Assembly (NCBI RefSeq): GCF_030704535.1
Contig: NC_081823.1
Location: 7,384,501-7,448,500, forward strand
DNA: 64,000 nucleotides
Direction of reading: 5' to 3'
Source: Vitis vinifera
Taxonomy: Eukaryota; Streptophyta; Magnoliopsida; Vitales; Vitaceae
Shown here: positions 1 through 12,529 of the stretch, piece after piece
Numbering within the stretch: the stretch's first letter is position 1
Layout: each line of letters starts with the position of its first letter
Made by a program: the position numbers and the translations under genes
The notes under the pieces: model-generated
What the model was told of the DNA's origin: nothing
What the model saw: the letters and a program-made list of their open reading frames with translations, nothing else
Databases searched by the model: none

Positions 1-559
1 ATAAAGTATTTTATTTGAGATTTAATTTCTAAAATTTTATTAAAAATATGTGGTAACAATTTTTTTATTAACATTAATTTATTTAAATAATTAAAATTAT
101 TAATAATTTATCTTATAAAATTAATTTTAATTTATAAAATATTAGAACTTTCTTAAAATTTTATATTATAGCAATTTTTTTGGGTAAAATTATATTTTTA
201 ATATTTTAAAATAAAAATATTTAAAATTAAATAAAATTGAAAGAACAAATATAAAAAAAATTAAAGAATGGAGTGATAATAATTTTTAAAATAGGATTAA
301 TGAGATAAATATAAAAAGTGTTAAAAATAAAAGGATAATATAAAATAAAATGATAATATACAAACATGGATGAAATCAGTCATCGGATCTTTAAAAATTC
401 AAATCTTCGAAATTTTCAAAATTTTCAAAAAAGTGGCAGAAAAAATCTCCGATTTATCACAATTTATCGGTCACCAATATTTCGACGATTTTTCGGATAT
501 TCCTCCGGTTTGGTACTCAAAATTCTGTTCATATTGGCAAAATATCACCGATAAAAACT
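1..559. other. AT-rich intergenic DNA
   Basis: This stretch is very A/T-rich with short homopolymer runs. I see no convincing gene, RNA or repeat boundary in it. The short open frames near 366-560 use nearly the same bases in two frames and look like chance. Confidence 0.6.
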
Positions 560-1015
560 GAAATTTCAATCCATGCTTGGGAGTATAGCATGAAAAAGCA
601 CCATTTGTACCGTACGTCAAAACGCGTCGTTGCAATCTCACCGTTTTGGTAGGAAGTAGGAACACATCAAAACGCATCGTTTTGTCCCGCACTCCTAAAA
701 ACGTTGCGTTTCATCTCTCCATTGGTCATTACCATCTTCCTCCCCTCCGCGGGCGCGAAAATCTCCGAATTCACCTTCTGCGAGGTAGTAGCATTCCTTG
801 AAATCATTTATTGATCGTTTAATCTCACATTAGACCTGTAGTTCTTGATAATATCAAATTGACCCATAAATTTCCTTTTATTTGATATATATATATATTT
901 ATTTGTTGAAATGCTAATTTGCAGTAGGGTTTCAGAGATTACTGCAAATTACTCAGAAGTATATTTTGAAGCTTGAACTGCAAGATATTGATGAAATATA
1001 ATTGAAAATTGAAAG
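560..1015 (+). promoter_or_regulatory. TAF6 promoter and 5' leader, with a likely leader intron
   Basis: The sequence becomes less A/T-rich and pyrimidine-rich (CTCTCC, CTTCCTCCCC) as plant leaders often are. A palindrome-like AAAACGCGTCGTT lies at 619-631. A plausible leader intron runs from 785 (GAG then GTAGTAGC) to 924 (TTTGCAG), leaving an untranslated exon upstream and the ATG at 1016 in the next exon. No TATA box is obvious, as is common for housekeeping genes. The leader intron is an inference from splice signals only. Confidence 0.45.
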
Positions 1016-4000
1016 ATGAGCATAGTGCCCAAAGAGACAATTGAGGTCATTGCACAAAGTATAGGAATTTCAAATTTCTCGCCCGATGTTGCTCCGGCTC
1101 TTGCAACCGATGTTGAGTACCGGGTGCGCGAAATCATGCAGGTAGCCACACAATTTGTGCGCTTACTCTCAAATTTGTACTCAATTTGCAGTTGTTTGTG
1201 TCACCCAATTTGCATAAATGCAGGAATTAGCCCTAGCTTGGTTCAAATTTGGTTTGGTAATGTCGTGGAGTAAGTGCATCAGCTGATGAATGTGAATATT
1301 TTTATTATGATGCAGGATTCTCTTTATTCAAACAGTCCCTTACCCTAATTTAGTATTCGTTTTAGGTGCAAGATGTTTGGAGTAATGTATTTTTTTTATT
1401 TTTTTGATAACCGTGGATGTCCGGCCAGCTTATGCGCATCTCGACTAATCCCACGGGCCCTGAAGTTAACGACCGGGTAAACCTCCAGTAGCCCTGAGGG
1501 GACTCGAACTGGTGACCACTGGGGAACAAACCCAAGGCCGGACCAACTGAGCTACCCCTCAGGGTTATGTTTGGAGTAATGTATTAAGACGAGGGGCATT
1601 TTGGTTTGTTCTTTTTGTTTTCCTTTTCCTTTTTTTCCTCTGGTTTGGATGTTCATTATGAGGGAAAAGTTTGTTTGCAAACCAGTGGACGGCTAATTAG
1701 GTTCTCACAACCCCAAAAATCTATCCAACTTGCTAATGGAGAGTTAAGGAACAAATCTTTTGGTTCTAACTCGTATAGCTCCAACCCTTCCAAAGATTTC
1801 AGTTACTTCCTTTCATAAACACTGAAATAAGCATAAAGGGACCATTTTTTATACTTTCTTATCCCTATGTACAAATATTCCTTGTCAAATGGTTGAAGTG
1901 TTCTTTTAAAGGAAACAATAAATTTTTGCATACCACAATTACAGGAGGCAATCAAATGCATGCGCCACTCAAAGAGGACTATCTTGACAGTAAATGATGT
2001 GGATAGTGCACTCAAGCTAAGAAATGTGGAGGTAAATCAACTATAAATTAGTTCTTTTTATGGATAAATTCTGATGTATGATTATTATGATAAGAGTGTC
2101 TTTCAGGCTTTAGTTTCGCTCTCTCCTTGTGTTCTTTCTTTGGAATCAAGTTAGTTATTTTGAGGAAGATTATAGATGTGTTTTTTTTGTACAAATGTAA
2201 TTTTTTCTACTACTAATGCTGAATGAATACAATTAGTTTCCTTGAAAAGATTCTCTTGGCAGGTTTTATATGCACACACTTGTGCTTCTTATCTAACGTT
2301 GTTGTTCACTTGTTTGTGCATATGCATCTGCAAGTGCCATGGAATTGTTTTATTAAGTGCATGTTTGGATACATTTTTTTATTTTTTTTATTTTTAAAAT
2401 AGGAAGTCTTATACAAAAAGTAGATACATGGCTTATGTATTTTGAAAGCACTTTTAAAATTTTTTAAATTTAAGGAAGTGGAAATTTTTTGCTTCTAATT
2501 GTTAAAATTTTGAAAAGAGTGTTTAAGAGCATGAGGTAAATTTCTGCTTTTTGTGTAACAGTTTTTATATTTTTTTATGGGAATTTCTACTTTTAAAAAT
2601 AAAAAACAGGAAGTATATCCAAACACCACATAAGTTTTATGTAGTTCATTTTTAATTTACCTTCTGAATTTCTGCCCACTTATGTATGTGTGCTCTTAAT
2701 GTTTCAGCCACTTTATGGCTTCACCTCTGGAGGTCCTAGGCAGTTTAAAAGAGCTGCTGGACATAAAGATTTGTTCTATGTTGATGACAAGGATGTAGAA
2801 TTTAAAGACGTAAGAAACTACTGATGATGTAAAATTGCCTTTAACTGTATTTGCTGAGTTACTTCCTGATGTTCCCATATATTGGCTGGTGCATGCAGTT
2901 GATTGAAGCACCCTTACCAAAAACACCTCTAGATACTGGAGTTATCACTCACTGGCTAGCTATTGAAGGAGTGCAACCTGCAATTTCTGAAAATGCTCCA
3001 ATTGAAGGTCTTTCTCTAAACTTAGATGCAGTATGATGATTGGAAAGAGGGCCTTACTGTATTAATTTTGGTTTTGATTGTAGAACTCCTTGGTTCCTAT
3101 CATATTGGTGCCTGCATATACTGAACTTAGATAATTCAGATGCTCTATTAAAACCTTTCTAAATCCTCCACAATCTGCTCTGCTTGTTTATTTTGTTAAT
3201 CCTAATTGGGAAGTGTTCTAGTGAACTGTGTCTCTTTCTGATTGCTACATGGATTGGCACTTTAATCTAATTTCCATATCAAAATTATCATGACTTGGTT
3301 TTAATTAATCTAGGCTAATCACCTTTGATTTGAAGATTCATTTTCCTATTACCGATCTATTAAATTGTTTTTATATTTTTATTGTAGCACTTGCTGTGCC
3401 TTCTGACAACAAAAAATCTGAATACAAAGAGGATGGGCTTCCTGTGGACACCAAATTACCTGTTAAGCATGTACTTTCAAGGGAGCTTCAGGTATAGTTT
3501 ACATGATGATATTTAAATGATTTTTGTTTTCATGGAACATTTCATGCCAAATAGATTACGTTGTTGTCTGTGCAGCTTTACTTTGACAAAATCAAAGAGC
3601 TTACCCTGAGTAGATCTGATTCTATCCTATTTAAAGAAGCATTAGTGAGCTTGGCAACAGACTCAGGAATTCATCCTTTAGTTCCTTATTTTACATATTT
3701 CATTGCTGATGAGGTAAGTCTTGAGGGCATATCTTGGATCTTGAGAACTACTAAAATATTTTGGGTTTAAATAACTTTTTATTGCTTATACTGACTTTAT
3801 TATTATTTTTTTTCCCAAAATTTCAGGTCACACGGAATTTGAATGATTTCTCTATCCTGTTTGCTTTGATGCGTGTTGCCCGTAGCCTTCTCCAAAACCA
3901 GCAAATACACATAGAACCTTATGTAAGTTCGGTTTATTTGATTGGGTATAAATGTGTACATTAATTATCAGGCCACTGTTTATTTGCCTGTACCATACTA

Positions 4001-7000
4001 CTGTCTCCTTGTGCAAACAAAAGCATGTACAAAAAAAATCAAAAGGGATCTATATGGATATGTGAAAGCTCAATGTTATAATGCTGCATTGTTGGAACCT
4101 CTTGGGCACTAATGCCTCCGAGTTTCTTGGTGCTGGCAGTGTAACTTAATGCTGTTGGCTTTTGAGAAGGCCTACATTGATTTACTTTTATCTATCTAAT
4201 GGGGTGTTTATTTCTTCAGCTACACCAATTGATGCCATCTATTATTACTTGCCTTGTTGCGAAAAGGTTGGGGAGTAGATTCTCTGACAACCACTGGGAG
4301 CTTAGAAGCTTCACAGCTAACCTGGTCGCTTCAGTATGCAAGAGGTGGGGATCTCTTTTCTGTTTTATTTAATGCACAGATGATATCGTAATCATCCCAA
4401 CTAAATGAAATCTTTCCTGTTTCAGTAAGTGGAAAATCAAATTGACTAGAATTCTCAATCAAGTCAAATCATTGTTTTGTCTAGACAATGTTTTGCTCTT
4501 TGGTATTTATGATATCCATCTTGAAAGTTTAGATTCTGCTTATGGAATACCTAGAGGGAGGGTGAACAGATAGTTCTTACTTTTTAGCCCAAATTTCTCT
4601 TTTTAAAATTTCCCTTAAAAAAAATTAGAGTTGAAGTAGAGAAATTTAATGGCACAAGGAGATAAAAGTTTACATGGAAAATTACCCACAAAGCCTCTCA
4701 CAGACTTTGTAGATGTAAAAACCATGGGGTTAAAAACCGTAGAACACAAATCCACTATTAAAAGAAAAGTACATAGATTGACTTGGCAGATGTTATCCAT
4801 AAGATTTACTCCCTAGTACCTACACTTGTCTTCACGTCAGTGATATAGCACCACACATGGTCCTAGTGGACTACCTCAACACCTGAGAGGGCGCAAATCC
4901 TCTTACAAACCTAAGAATGAAAATCACACAAATTTGAGAGTATTAGGATGTTGGAAAGGCTAATAATATTCTTTTGAATTTTGCATCAACATTCAAAAAG
5001 AATTTTAGGCATAGCATTGATAGAGATGAAGCCCTAGTGGACAAGATCCTAAGTTTTCAAAGACCAATTTTTAGAAGATGAAAAGAATTAAAACATATCA
5101 CAATTTTGAATTAGGAAAAATTTACTTTGAATGCTTGAGCGCTAGGTTTGAGTGCTTGAGCACTTGACTGGTTTTTTAATTAATTAATTAAAAAACCATT
5201 TTAGCTCAATTAAAAATCTGAAGTCCACTTTATGCCTATTTTAGTCAAATTAGCCTTTCGCGAATATTTCTATACTTGTGGCATTGGGGTTGATCATGCA
5301 GCAACCTTGAGTCTTCAATGGAGAGTAAGACATAGTATCCTGGAAAAGTCTTAAGGCAAGGTAAATGGAACAAAATTGTCAACTTAAACTAAGCAGCCTG
5401 ATGCACTAACACATTTGACAACTAAAAGGCTATCTAGACGGCCTATTAAGAAAAAGTAAAGCATCTAGATGAATACTAGCATTTTAATGTTGTGTTGCCT
5501 CCAAATTAATGGCAGATAATGACCTTAGAAAAAAATTGTTTGCATCTCGTGAAATTTTATTAAAAAAAAAGAAAAAATATTTGCAAGCAATAATATGTGG
5601 AAAATTAGATAAATATGTTGTTAAACTAGTATTAAAAATTTTCAGTATGGTGTGCTTTAAAGCTTCTGATTAAAAAGCTTTCCTTTTTGAGTTATTTGCC
5701 TTTTTTTTTTTACTTACATAATCCGCTTTCTCATTTGATTTTTTTTTTTTTTTTTCCCTATGAACATGGGCTGCATGTGTACACCCACATCCACTGGCTA
5801 TACGCTAAATAGATGCTTTGATGGGCATAAAGAATAGCATGGATTATGTGCTAAATTTATTTGTCCTTATGTTATGCATGCACATAATTGGATCATAAGG
5901 GTTGCCTGTTTTGCCCTTGACTAAATTCAGATGCCATGCACAAGCAGGTCACACATGTACAGATTAAAGAGATACTGAATCTCCATTTTTTTTCTTCTCA
6001 TCTTACAGACACTACACAAATATCTTATCAACTAAACTTTTGCAGATATGGGCATGTTTATCATAACCTCCAGCCACGTGTGACAAGGACTCTGCTCCAT
6101 GCTTTCTTGGACCCAACAAAAGCATTGCCTCAACATTATGGGGCAATTCAGGGGTTGGCAGCATTTGGACCCAGTGTGGTATCATCTATTCTCTTGCTTT
6201 TAGCATCAAAGGAGGAATGTTACAGCTGGATAAAGTGGCTGTTTTTTATTTTTAAAAAACATCAGTTTTTGTATTAAAGATATTAAGGATAACTTCTAAA
6301 AGCCCATTTACTCACAAGAAAGATATTTCTAGCACTAAATTTCTGCTAGATCCAAGGAGAAATTAAAAAAAAAAGGGAAGTTGAAGTCCTTATGTCCCAA
6401 AAACCTTTATTTTCACTGCAGATGCTCTAGTTTTGAGCTTTCACGACAACCCCTACATTTTCCTCAAATTTAACCTCTTCGACATTTTTTCACAGCCACA
6501 CTATAACTCCTATCACCCAAGTACCATTTAGCTTCCATTCGCTGAGTTTGTATGTGACTTTTTTGTCATTCTTTTTCATTTTTTTTAATTCATTCTTAGA
6601 ATCTCTCTTTGTTAGTTTTTCCCAATTTATGATGATTTTTTTTTGGGTAGGTTCGCTTGCTTATACTGCCTAATCTTGAGCCATACTTGCGACTTCTTGA
6701 GCCAGAAATGCAGCTTGAGAAGCAAAAGAATGGGATGAAGAGACATGAAGCCTGGCGTGTATATGGAGCCTTACTGGTGAGTTTGTTTCTAAATCTCTAG
6801 TTGGTTTAATTTGAAAGGAAGCCACTGAGATGGTGGCCATCAGTGGAGCTAACATGTCCACATACCTCCCAGTGTGCTGCTGGTACATGCATGTATGATC
6901 GGCTGAAGACATTCCCCAATTTGCTATCTCCGCCAACACGGGCCATCTTGAAGAGCAATAAAAAAATCTTGCCTACAAAACCAAGTATGACTTTTTGTTA

Positions 7001-7844
7001 CTTTCTTAATTGGGATCTGCATACATAACTACATGCATGGCATTTAGTTTATAAGAGAATGAACTGTATTTAGAAGAAGCTTTGAGGAATAACTTCTAGC
7101 TGCCAGCAGAACAGTTTCTAGTGTCAGGTTCAAATACTGAATAAAAGGCTTAAAAAAATGCATAAAAAAAAAGAGAAAAAAGAAGCGTGTGCCTAGATGG
7201 GGGGAAATTTTTTTTTTGTCTGGTGGTTGTGGTGTGTGGTTTGATGATGTTAGGCCAACTCTTAAGGTGTCATTGGAGGCAACTTCAATGGAGAATGATT
7301 TATGATAACAGTTGTTTGTAGTACTTTCACATGTTTTAATAGGGCAACATTTCACCCAAGAACCCAATGGTGATACATGCCCAATAAGCAATTGTTTCAC
7401 TAGATACTGATATTTAAATCTAATTTCTTTCTTCTCATCGGTTGCTCCAATTCTTTAGAAATCAATCCAGGCAAACGCAAAGCAAGCACAGATAACTTAA
7501 TGCAACAGCCACCGCTCAAGAAATTAGCAACAGATGGCTCAATGGGCGTTATGCCAATTAACTCCCTGGCAGTTGACAAGCAAGGGTTAACAGGAGGATT
7601 TTCTACTTCAACTGCTGTAGGAAGTTCTGATGTTGGTCTGTCATCAATGTCCCAGCAGTTAGCTAGTGAGAACATATCAGGAGGTAGAAGAGAGGTCGGT
7701 ACTCGAGCCCTAAAAGCATCAGCTGTTCTTGCTCAGGCTTGGAAGGATGTCAATGCTGGGCAATTGTCGGCGTCATTGTTTGAATATTTTGGTGAAAGTA
7801 TGTTTTGCTTCACTCCCTCACCTGAGTTGTCCCTGTTCTTGTAA
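1016..7844 (+). CDS. TAF6: TFIID subunit TAF6 (histone-fold protein)
   Basis: TAF6 is a core subunit of TFIID (and of SAGA-type complexes); it pairs with TAF9 through a histone fold to help place RNA polymerase II at promoters in the nucleus. I rebuilt 12 coding exons: 1016-1141, 1945-2031, 2708-2809, 2899-3007, 3388-3491, 3576-3713, 3827-3922, 4220-4344, 6046-6178, 6651-6776, 6873-6984, 7459-7844. All have GT-AG borders, phases agree, and the total of 1644 bp gives 547 aa, about the length of the Arabidopsis protein. Residues 1-75 form the TAF histone fold (starting MSIVPKETIEVIAQSIG). Roughly residues 175-390 match the HEAT-like TAF6 C-terminal domain (LPVKHVLSRELQLYF, HIEPYLHQLMPS, DNHWELR, TQHYGAIQGL-type segments). 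The tail is Ser/Gly-rich and poorly conserved. No break is seen. Intron 1 holds a SINE, intron 2 a MITE, and intron 8 a diverged dispersed repeat. Confidence 0.93.
1392..1566 (-). mobile_element. tRNA-derived SINE in TAF6 intron 1
   Basis: Read on the minus strand, the head carries a pol III A box (TAGCTCAGTTGG) and a B box (AGTTCGAGTCC) like a tRNA gene. A non-tRNA body of about 110 bp follows, ending in an A-rich tail next to 1392. Perfect 19-bp direct repeats, ATGTTTGGAGTAATGTATT, lie at 1373-1391 and 1567-1585 and are the target-site duplication. The perfect duplication suggests a fairly recent insertion. The body (GTGGGATTAGTCGAGATGCG and the following GGCCGGACA-like part) recalls Au-type plant SINEs, but that family name is from memory. 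The element is antisense to TAF6 and lies wholly within the intron. Confidence 0.88.
2357..2629. mobile_element. hAT-like MITE in TAF6 intron 2
   Basis: The left end reads GTGCATGTTTGGATACATTT and the right end, reversed, GTGGTGTTTGGATATACTTC. They form imperfect terminal inverted repeats around an A/T-rich core of about 230 bp without coding potential. The TGTTTGG-type end is typical of non-autonomous hAT elements. I do not see a clean 8-bp target duplication, so the exact ends are approximate. Confidence 0.5.
4545..5430. repeat. Diverged dispersed repeat in TAF6 intron 8
   Basis: The 1.7-kb intron 8 (4345-6045) contains a stretch that recurs in diverged form at about 19640-19925. Shared pieces include GTTGATCA followed by a CTTGTGTTTTCAA-like run, GTAAGACATA, AAGTC(C)TAAG and AATGGAAYAAAATT. 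It also has GTGCTTGAGCACTTGA and a palindromic AATTAATTAATT. No coding sequence is visible. It may be part of an old LTR element or a MITE; I cannot name the family. Confidence 0.45.
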
Positions 7845-8215
7845 TTAATCGAGAATCAATATCAATAGAGTTGTTTTGACAGGTCTTTAGTTTAAAATGG
7901 GAAGTTGTGCACTAGCATATAATCTTTACTAGAATTTATTTATATTTGTCTCAAAAAATCAATCTTTGCTTTATGAATTTTATAAAGATTGGTACTAGAT
8001 AACCTATTGTTAATATTTGAGGTTCCACTATGTGCAGCAAGTCCATCGATTTTCTTCTGTTTGGTAATAATAGATAAGCAACCACTCATATAAATACTAC
8101 AAAAGACAAATAAGAGAAGCAAATGCTACAAACCACAAAGGAAATGGCATCTAATGCAGACGAGCATCAAGATCATTACACGATCACATGGTACTTGAGA
8201 AAAAGGGGGAAAAGG
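7845..8215. other. Tail-to-tail spacer between TAF6 and FTSZ1
   Basis: These 371 bases separate the two stop codons and must hold both 3' untranslated regions and polyadenylation signals. AATAAA-like A/T-rich words occur, but no single site stands out. No further gene is visible. Confidence 0.6.
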
Positions 8216-11200
8216 TTAAAAGAAGAGCTTTCTAGAAGGCAACCGAGATGGAACAGCGGGAGGTGAGTTAGAGGATTTGAGGGGGATGGGTAGTCCTTTG
8301 TTTTCTTGACCTCCTGCTACTCTGTCCACTAGCTTTGCTGCCTTGGGGTCTGTTAGAAGTATCTTCTGGAAAGACTGGGAGAACCCGGTTGCAATTATAG
8401 TCACATGAATCTCCCCATTGTAGCGGTCGTCCACAACAGCTCCAAATATTATGTTAGCTGAAGGATCGGCCAGACTTGTAACAACCTGAATCATGGATAT
8501 GCAAATATTAGCATAAGAAAATGCAAGAAAACACAACCCCACAAAAGGACAATTTCAAATGATAGGTGCCAAAAAAAGCCACTATCAAATGGATGTTAAA
8601 CAATGCAACAAAAACTTTTAGTGTCATGCCTCGAAGAAGGAAATAGTTTGTGCAGGAAAAAATGAAACAAAGAGTGCAAGTCTTTGAAAACAAAGTCAAA
8701 CAGTCCCTCTCAGCTCCTAAAAGGTGATACCCTGATTTTGCATTGCCTTGTATGAATACTCTGTTTATGGGCTAGGTTAAATGTCTGGTTTTATGCAAAA
8801 TGTACTTGTTCCATAACTTGTTCTACCAGCAAATTTAAGAGGGAAGGGAACTGAAACAAAAATTCCATGATATTCAAACTACCTGAGACACTCTATTAAC
8901 TTCTTGCAAGGTTATGTCCTTTCCCCCAGTAATATTGTAGACAACACCTGTAGCAGATTGGATAGAGGATCCAATTAGAGGAGCCAAAGTTGCCTGTTCG
9001 GCTGCTTCTTCTGCACGGTTTTTGCTGGAAGAAACCCCCACTCCAAGCATTGCAGTTCCAGAGTCCTTCATGACTGCCTTTACATCTGCAAAATCAACAT
9101 TTACCAGCCCGGGTATCTGCAAAACAAGGACACGCTATTTTAAATTATATAGGATCAACAGCAAAGATAAACTTCAGTATTGGAAATTAATCAGGAAAAT
9201 ATCATAATAAATCAGTATACATAATGTCAACTGTGGATTAAATGTGAGTGGCTGCAGCATCCTGTGGGTACATCATGCTCATGACCTGCACCAGTCTTAT
9301 GTTTTATTCATATCCAAACAAGAGCAAGGGCCTATATCCACTATGGCCCTTGTAAAATGGTTGGGAAGCTAATTAGCTTTCAGCAAAAAATTAAAGAGGT
9401 TGGAACAGATTATAAAGTTAGTGAAAAGCAAAGAATGTTAAAACCGAAGGAAATGAGATTTCCAAAAATATTGTAGTTTTGGATTTTTTTGTGCATAATT
9501 TTGGGAAGAATTTCACATGATACATATGGTAGTATGCCAAAATACTGTTAGATAATTGGCTTGTTCAACATATGGTTGAAACTATCTAACAGGTGATATG
9601 TTAGGGTATGAGCTGATAATGCAGACCAAGTTCCCCAAGGACAAATGTAGCCCTATACAAATCACTCACTGTAATTATGTCTGAAATCCCTTGCACCCCT
9701 TGGCGCAAAACATCATCAGCAAGCAGGAAAGCATCCTGAAGAGGTGTCTGTTCATCGGCAATATCCAGCAGACGATCATTGGGAATTACTATTAGTGTGT
9801 CAACATTCTTTTGCAACTTTTCAATAGCCTCCAATGCCTAAAACAAAAGCAAATACAACACATGACTGTTTGGAACTCAATATAGTACAACATATTTGAT
9901 ACAGCTGCAAAATCATAAGCTTGAAACTTGGAATTAGAGGACATAAAGCTGATAAACAGTGCATCATCATTTAAAAAAAGTGCATGGCAGATCTTCAGGC
10001 AGACTTGAGATAAAAGATCCAAATAGAGGGAAGAAATCATTGACAAAGGGATAACTATGATTGAATAGTCTCTCATTGTACAACTAACTTGGGTTAAGTA
10101 TTATTAATTTTTCACTCACTTCAGGTCTACCTGTCAGTAACGGTTAGATAAAAAAATAGCAGTCATACAACTGAGACAGAGTTGCCTATATTTTGCATAT
10201 GTTTCATCTCAGCCAATTGTATCTAACAGGGGAAAAAAACAGATGATTATGCAGAAATGAAAGAACATGAGTTCAAAAGAACAACCAAAAAAAAGGGGAA
10301 ATGGGCATAATAGGTTTCAGGGGCAAAGGTCAAAGGTATGTTGAATTTCCCATTCTAACAATTTCAAGTTTCAAAATCTTGAAAATATCTGAAGGGGATG
10401 CGATGGTCACTTTTATTTCTAACTAGGAAATCATACCACCACTACCTATGGTTAGATAAAAAAATAGCAGTCACACAACTGAGACAGGGTTGTCTACATT
10501 TTGCATATGTTTCATCTCAGCCAATTCTATCTAATAGGGGAAAAGCAGATGATTATGCAGAAATGAAAGAATATGAATTCAAAAGAACAACAAAAAGGGG
10601 GGGGGGGGAGGGAGAAGGAAGAATAGAAACTCAGGGCCAAAGGTCACAGGTATGTTGAATTTTGCATTATAACAATTTCAAGTTTCAAAATCTCGAAAAT
10701 ATCTGAAGGGGATGTGATGGTCACTTTTATTTCTAAACTAGGAAATCATACCACCACTACCTATGTAAATAACCACCAAATTGAAAATGATATCACCACC
10801 TTGTGGAGTTACTAGAAGCTATGCACAATGCCATCCCCACCACTCCACTGTTTTCACCCCCACCACCATGACACTGCCAGTGGAACTAGTTACTCCACCG
10901 GCTGCATCAATGCCACTTTCACTGTCAACTGCTCCACTATAAATGCTTCTACAATCACCATCTTTCCAATCCTACTGATAGTATACACCCTGATAAGTCT
11001 TTTGTTTTTTGGCTGGTATCAGGCACTTTCAGAAAGGTGCCTTAATTTTCCATAGATTTTGTTTCTTTCAGTAAAAACAGAAAAAGAAAATCATAATCTA
11101 CTTTTGAAACATATCATAAACCTGGCTAATAGGCATGGCCATGGAGTCCGATACTTTGCATGGGACTGCCTAACCAAAACAAACAGAACACATTGTTCTT

Positions 11201-12529
11201 GATTTTATCCCAATAAGTATTTGTTAGAAATGCCTGTCATTTGGAAGTTAATTGTTACATATATAGTAAGACCAGACAAACAACAAAATAATTTCCCTTT
11301 GATTTCAAATAAAGACCAAAATGGCACCTGCCTGCAGTGATCTTTTACGTCCTTCAAAGCTGAAAGGGTAGGTGACCACCCCAACAGTCAAATAACCCGC
11401 TTCCTTAGATATTTGGGCAACAACTGGGGCAGCCCCAGAACCTGTACCCCCACCCATACCTGCTGTTATAAACACAAGATCTGAACCCTTGAGAGCATTT
11501 GCAATGGCTTCCTTTGATTCCTCAGCAGCCTGTTCCCCCAAAAGTGGATTCCCACCCGTACCTGCATCTCTATTAAGTGGTTTGAGTCAAAGGATACAAT
11601 ACAACCACAAGGTCCTCAACACATAAGAAAACAAAAGCAGCTATACCACCCATATAAAAGTTTGGGAATTGTTATACTAGCCGACCCAGGTACAATAATC
11701 TAGTGCTATAAGAGCTGTGCTCCCTCAAATATACAAATCTATATTCTAATACTTTAAATGGATAACATCTAAGATCATAGTGAGAGTGCCAGACCTAGTC
11801 CACGAGTCAAAAGTTCTCCAATTTGGAGAGGGTTCGAAGCCGCAGAGTGTAATAGAGCTTGAGAGTCTGTATTTATTGCATAGAAATCAACACCCTGAAT
11901 ATCAAACGGCAAGCAACATTAACATTAGTAATCTGTAGAAGCTAAGAAGGGAATAATTTCACGAACAATCATACAGAAAAAACACCAGAGCCTAACTCCA
12001 ATCAAAGAACGAAAAAAAAAACTTAAATCCTTCGTTGGGACCATAAACACATCAGACAATCTCCCAAAGAGTTGGAAATAACAAAGTGGCTTCCAGTAAA
12101 AACATCAATTTCTAGAAAGGGGGTTTCACTCACAATCTAACAAGAAAATGAAACGCAAACAATCGACAAATTTTTTTCATTATAACGGGCACGGAATAAC
12201 AGACCCAATCACCAAATATGGACAGGATATGATTCAAAATTTCAGTTGAAAGCAAATTCCACCTGTAATCCGCTTCCAATCATCCGATTAACGGCATTGT
12301 TGCCCCCACCACCGACACCCACAACCTTAATCTTAGCCGATTCCATGGGCGCAAACGAACAGCACACACCAAAACGGCGTCGTTTCCAAAGACTTCCCCG
12401 CGTATTTTTAGAGGAAAGGCACTTCCCAGGAGCAGCTGAAGAGAGTGCCTTGTGGGAGAACCCAGTAGAAATGGAGGAAGAGGAGGATGAGATGAACTCA
12501 TTGGGGTTTGTGAGCTGGAGAGTGGCCAT
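8216..12529 (-). CDS. FTSZ1: Plastid division GTPase FtsZ1
   Basis: FtsZ1 is a tubulin-like GTPase that co-assembles with FtsZ2 into the stromal Z ring that constricts chloroplasts. Six exons, in coding order: 12529-12263, 11894-11795, 11561-11332, 9837-9670, 9116-8883, 8485-8216. Phases agree and the 1269 bp encode 422 aa. Residues 1 to about 57 are Ser-rich and basic, as expected of a plastid transit peptide. The nucleotide-binding N-terminus follows ([16 protein letters not shown]), then the tubulin signature GGGTGSG at residues 159-165 and the catalytic T7-loop region NVDFADVK from residue 261. The C-terminus ends SRKLFF and lacks the ARC6-binding peptide of FtsZ2, which supports FtsZ1. 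The exon 3 donor is CAG followed by GCAGGTG: only this GC-AG splice gives ...RSLQ-ALEAIEK... in frame. No damage is seen. Confidence 0.95.
10142..10765. repeat. 308-bp tandem duplication in FTSZ1 intron 3
   Basis: Two head-to-tail copies begin GGTTAGATAAAAAAATAGCA at 10142 and 10450. They stay alignable to the shared end CACCACTACCTATG, at 10449 for copy 1 and 10765 for copy 2. The copies are clearly similar but not identical; the second contains a run of about 13 G. The array is wholly inside the 1.5-kb intron between exons 3 and 4. Confidence 0.9.

Noticed and set aside
1504-1563. tRNA gene on the minus strand
   Set aside because: A and B boxes are present, but there is no complete cloverleaf and the sequence continues into a non-tRNA body with a tail and target duplication; it is the head of a SINE.
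7044-7400. 118-residue minus-strand open frame
   Set aside because: It lies in TAF6 intron 11 with low-complexity Phe/Lys runs and no recognised domain.
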